The notes under the pieces were generated by a model. It was not told where the DNA came from. It saw only the letters and a list, made by a program, of their open reading frames with translations, and made no database searches. A program made the translations under genes and the position numbers. Below, in pieces: positions 60,135 to 64,000 of a DNA stretch of 64,000 bases; the stretch's first letter is position 1; the number at the start of each line of letters is the position of its first letter. Source of the stretch: Dactylonectria macrodidyma (Eukaryota > Ascomycota > Sordariomycetes > Hypocreales > Nectriaceae); contig JAGMUV010000003.1 in assembly GCA_020744425.1 (NCBI GenBank), positions 1,984,001 through 2,048,000 of the forward strand, given 5' to 3'.

Positions 60135-63100
60135 ATGGCATCCACGCCGACCGACACCGACACAGTGGCTGACCTGCCTCGTCAATCTTCACTTCACGGC
60201 CAAGGATTGCAATACTCATCCTCGAGTGAGACAGATGTCGAACCCGAAAGGGCTGATCAAGAGAGGGGAAAGGACTTCATCCAGAAGCATCTCACCCTCA
60301 CTTTCAAGGATGTCACTGTGAATGTTACAGCTCCCGATGAGGCTCTTGGGGAGACTCTGTGGTCAAGAGTCGACCCTCGACAACTTTTGGACCTGTTCAG
60401 TCGGCATGAAAAGCCGAAGAGAGTACGCAATTGAATCTCCGACTTGGATGGAATCTTGGGAACTAACGGCACTAGACTATTCTTCATGAAGTGACGGGAC
60501 AAGTCAGTCCCGGGGAAATGGTACGTGAGAAAGAGTCATTATTTTCATTGGCACGCAATACTAATTAATATCTTAGCTTCTGGTTCTGGGCCGACCTGGG
60601 TCGGGTTGCACGTCCCTGCTTCACGTGCTCTCCAACCACCGCGAGTCATTCCAGGAAGTTCTTGGAGAAACGCGATACGGCAGCATGGATCACAAGGAAA
60701 CCAAGAAGTACCGCCAGCAGATTGTTTTCAACACCGAGGGTTCGTTTAGAGTTCACTGAAAACACGATTCAGGATGTTGACGAGTTTGATAGATGACATT
60801 CATTTCCCAACCTTGACTGTCAACCAGACAATGAAGTTTGCGCTTCGAAACAAGGTGCCGCGCGAGAGGCCTGAGCATGTCGAAAAGAAACACCATTTCG
60901 TGCAGGACATGCGAAACAACATTCTTGACTCGCTTGGTATCGGTCACACCAAGAAGACCTTGGTTGGAAATGAGTTTATCCGCGGCGTTTCTGGAGGCGA
61001 GAGAAAACGAGTTTCCCTCGCAGAAGTCATGGCTAGCCAGGTTTGTCTTCCTAAATTATACTCCTCATACCTAAGTTGTAGTAAATACTAACACCGCTCT
61101 TAGAGTCCTCTGCAGTTTTGGGATCAGCCAACGCGCGGCCTCGACTCCAAAACAGCACTCGAGTTTGTGGAGACGTTGCGAAAGGATGCTGACATAAATG
61201 GCAAGTCCATCGTGCTCACGACATATCAGGCAGGCAATGGAATCTTTGATTGCTTCAACAAGGTTATCGTTCTTGCCGAAGGCCGCGTCATCTACTGCGG
61301 CCCCCGCGCCGATGCCAAAGCGTACTTTGAAGACATGGGATTCGTGTGTCCTAGAGGAGCAAACATCGCCGACTTCCTGACGTCCGTCACGGTGAAGACG
61401 GAGCGCGAAATCACCCCTGGGTTTGAGCAGCGCGTTCCAACTTCGGCCGAGGAGTTCGAGGCTGCGTACAAGAGCAGTGAGACTTTTAGACTTGTGAAAG
61501 ATCACATTCAGCAGCCGGAGACTCTCCACCATCAAGTAGACGACCTGAAAATGGCTGTCGAAAGAGAGAAAAGGCAGAGACGATGGAAGTTGGGCACGCG
61601 AGGTGTTTACACCGCTGGTCTGCGAGAACAGGTCATAAACTGCACGCAAAGGTATGTTACATAGTTCCAAAATTTGAAAAATAAATGCTAATGATTCAGG
61701 CAATGGCAAATCATGATGGGCGACCGCCTCTCACTCGCCATCAAAGTAGTATCTGCTACGATTCAAGCTCTTGTCTGCGGCAGCTTATTCTACAACCTTC
61801 CCGACACCAGCCAATCAATTTTTCTACGCCCCGGTGTCCTCTTCTTCCCAGTTCTGTACTTTTTGCTAGAATCGATGTCGGAAACAACCGCCTCTTTCAT
61901 GGGCCGGCCTATTCTGGTGCGCCACAAACGATTCGGATTCTATCGCCCAACGGCCTTTTGCATCGCCAACGCTATCACGGATATCCCTGTCGTCATGCTT
62001 CAAGTCACATGTTTCACCTTGATCATCTACTTCATGAGCGGAATGCAGACGGATGCAGGAAAGTTCTTCACTTGCTGGGTCGTTGTGAACGCTAGCACGC
62101 TGTGCTTCTGTCAATTGTTTCGAGCGGTGGGCGCTATGTTCAATCATTTCGGAACAGCCAGTTACATCTCGGGCCTGTTGTCAACGATCTTCTTTGTTTA
62201 TGGAGGTAAGTTTTGAGGGCCCACGCGTCAACTGCAACACTTGCTGATCCACTCGTTAGGCTATTTGATCCCCTTCAGCAAGATGCATCCATGGTTCCGC
62301 TGGATCTTCTATCTAAACCCTGGCGCCTATGCCTTTGAATCTCTTATGGCAAATGAATTTGACGGCCTTCAACTCGAATGTGTTTCCCCGCAGTATATCC
62401 CATTCGGTGGCGATTACAACAACCAGACTGCAGATTTTAGAGGCTGTACTGTCCTAGGAAGCGACGCCTCTGGTATGATCAACGGTATCGACTACGTCCG
62501 TGAGCAGTACAGCTACTCCATCGGGCACATTTGGCGTGGCTTTGGTGTCATCGTTGGCTTCTGGATCTTTCTCATTGGATTGACAGCGTTAGGATTCGAG
62601 CTTCGGAATAGCCATGGAGGGTCTTCCGTGCTGCTGTATAAGAGAGGCGCGCGCACCAAGAAGTCATTGGACCCAGAGATGGCAGCAGGTCAAGCTCCCG
62701 AACGATCTCTGCAGATGACATCACAGACCGCGCGACAGTCCACATTCTCCTGGCACGATCTCGACTATTTTGTTCAATACCAAGGCGCCCAGAAACAGCT
62801 CCTGAACAAGGTCTTTGGATTCGTCCAGCCTGGTAACTTGGTGGCCTTGATGGGATGCTCTGGGGCGGGAAAGACGACGTATGTGACAGAAATCTACTCG
62901 GAAGCTTGAGTGTGCTAATTGGTCGTATATGCAGATTATTAGATGTCCTCGCGCAGAGAAAGGATGCTGGCGAAATCAAGGGCTCTATTCTTATTGACGG
63001 CAAACCCCAAGGTATCTCTTTCCAGAGAATGACTGGATACTGCGAACAGATGGATGTCCATGAAGCGACGGCGACGGTGAGGGAGGCCTTGCTTTTCTCA

Positions 63101-64000
63101 GCTCTGCTCCGCCAACCACAACACGTTTCCCATGACGACAAAATCTCATATGTTGACCACATCATCAACCTTTTGGAGCTCGAGGATATCTGCGATGCCT
63201 TGATTGGAAGTGAGTGCTAGACCTGGTGCAGCGCAATAGTCGAGTACTGACAGCCAAAGCCCCTGGTGCTGGTCTTAGCATTGAGCAGAGGAAGCGCGTT
63301 ACCCTTGGTGTGGAACTTGTTGCCAAGCCTACTCTCCTCTTCCTTGATGAACCGACATCTGGACTGGATGGCCAGTCTGCTTACAACATCGTTCGGTTCA
63401 TGCGCCGACTCGTTGATGGTGGCCAAGCCGTTCTATGTACAATCCACCAGCCGTCTGCCGTTCTCTTTGATGCATTTGACTCTCTTCTCTTGCTTGCCAA
63501 GGGAGGCAGAATGGCCTATTTTGGAGAAAGTGAGTTATCTGGCGCGACTTAAATTCCTGTTAGCTCACATGATGATAGCCGGTCAATACTCCGACACCCT
63601 CCTAGATTACTTCGCCAGAAATGGGGCCCCTTGCCCTGAAGGCGTCAACCCCGCAGAGCACATTGTTGAAGTTATTCAAGGCAACACTGAAGTTGAGATC
63701 GACTGGGTTGATGTGTGGAATCAATCTCCTGAGCGGCACGCGGCCCTCCAAAAGCTGGCGGATCTGAACAGGGAAGCCATCTCCAAGAGCGAGGGCATCG
63801 AGGAAGATACTGCAAACTTTGCTACCTCGAAATGGTTCCAATGGAAAATGGTTCTTCAACGTCAGATGGTCCAGCTCTGGCGGTCTCCAGTAAGTGACCA
63901 ACAAACGCCCTGGAGAAATTGCCCTAACCATGTATTAGGATTACGTCTGGAATAAGATCAACTTGCACATCTTCGCTGCTCTCTTTAGCGGATTCACGTT
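60135..64000 (+). CDS. PDR-type (ABC-G) full-size ABC transporter, 3' partial
   Basis: Plasma-membrane efflux pump with reversed NBD-TMD order. Eleven exons: 60135-60422, 60476-60520, 60577-60739, 60793-61040, 61104-61651, 61700-62205, 62260-62878, 62935-63209, 63260-63529, 63579-63889 and 63939 to the window end. NBD1 has Walker [10 protein letters not shown], signature VSGGERKR and the degenerate Walker [11 protein letters not shown] (no catalytic Glu, as usual for fungal PDR). TMD1 follows ([13 protein letters not shown]1-like [12 protein letters not shown]). NBD2 is canonical: GCSGAGKTT, the variant linker [12 protein letters not shown] and [12 protein letters not shown]. The acceptor of the eighth intron is AAG at 63259 (a CAG six bases earlier would add two residues). 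TMD2 begins at the edge. It probably exports xenobiotics or the product of the neighbouring enzymes (inference). Confidence 0.93.

Noticed and set aside
1..64000. CRISPR arrays, riboswitches, operons, bacterial-type terminators
   Set aside because: None seen; the sequence is nuclear fungal DNA with introns throughout.

Overview
The window is 64 kb of nuclear DNA from a filamentous ascomycete, most likely a sordariomycete. Introns are short (about 50-135 nt) with GTRNGT donors, CTRAC-type branch sites and YAG acceptors. Starts often sit in CAACATGG or CCATGG contexts behind CT-rich leaders. Gene families such as Zn2Cys6 regulators, Clr5-ankyrin proteins, BCS1-like ATPases, GPI-anchored cupredoxins and PDR pumps are typical of Pezizomycotina. 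Species cannot be read from the sequence. About twenty genes are supported; exon positions were worked out by hand from splice signals and reading-frame phase.

Left part (1-26.8 kb), mostly housekeeping and cell-surface genes: a 5'-truncated inositol-polyphosphate 5-phosphatase, a Sec14-like lipid-transfer protein, a BCS1-like AAA ATPase, a membrane-anchored collagen-like protein, the TRAPP subunit Trs31, an Apc13-like anaphase-promoting-complex subunit (minus strand), an F-box-like protein, CAND1, a secreted M14 carboxypeptidase and a GPI-anchored cupredoxin.

Middle part (26.9-42.8 kb), accessory and more decayed: an OBAP-type DUF1264 protein, a broken purine-nucleoside-phosphorylase-family gene, a Clr5-ankyrin protein of about 1,094 residues, a tiny membrane protein beside degenerate repeats, a divergent SDR / Zn2Cys6 regulator pair whose 410-bp shared promoter carries Gal4-type CGG-N11-CCG elements, and a JEN-family carboxylate transporter.

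Right part: about 6 kb without a recognisable gene (42.8-48.9 kb), a C2H2-like regulator, a broken FMN-dependent 2-hydroxyacid oxidase/dehydrogenase, a PLP aminotransferase of the ACC-synthase-like type, a second Zn2Cys6 regulator and an intron-rich PDR-type ABC transporter cut by the window end. Aminotransferase, regulator and pump lie in a row on the plus strand with an everted CCG/CGG element before the pump, so they may form a small metabolic or resistance module. That is inference from layout only.

The most testable leads are the CGG-N11-CCG promoter of the SDR/regulator pair, the PNP pseudogene with its Gly/Asn-rich tail next to the Clr5-ankyrin gene, the membrane collagen-like protein, and the apparent loss of a splice acceptor in the second Zn2Cys6 regulator.
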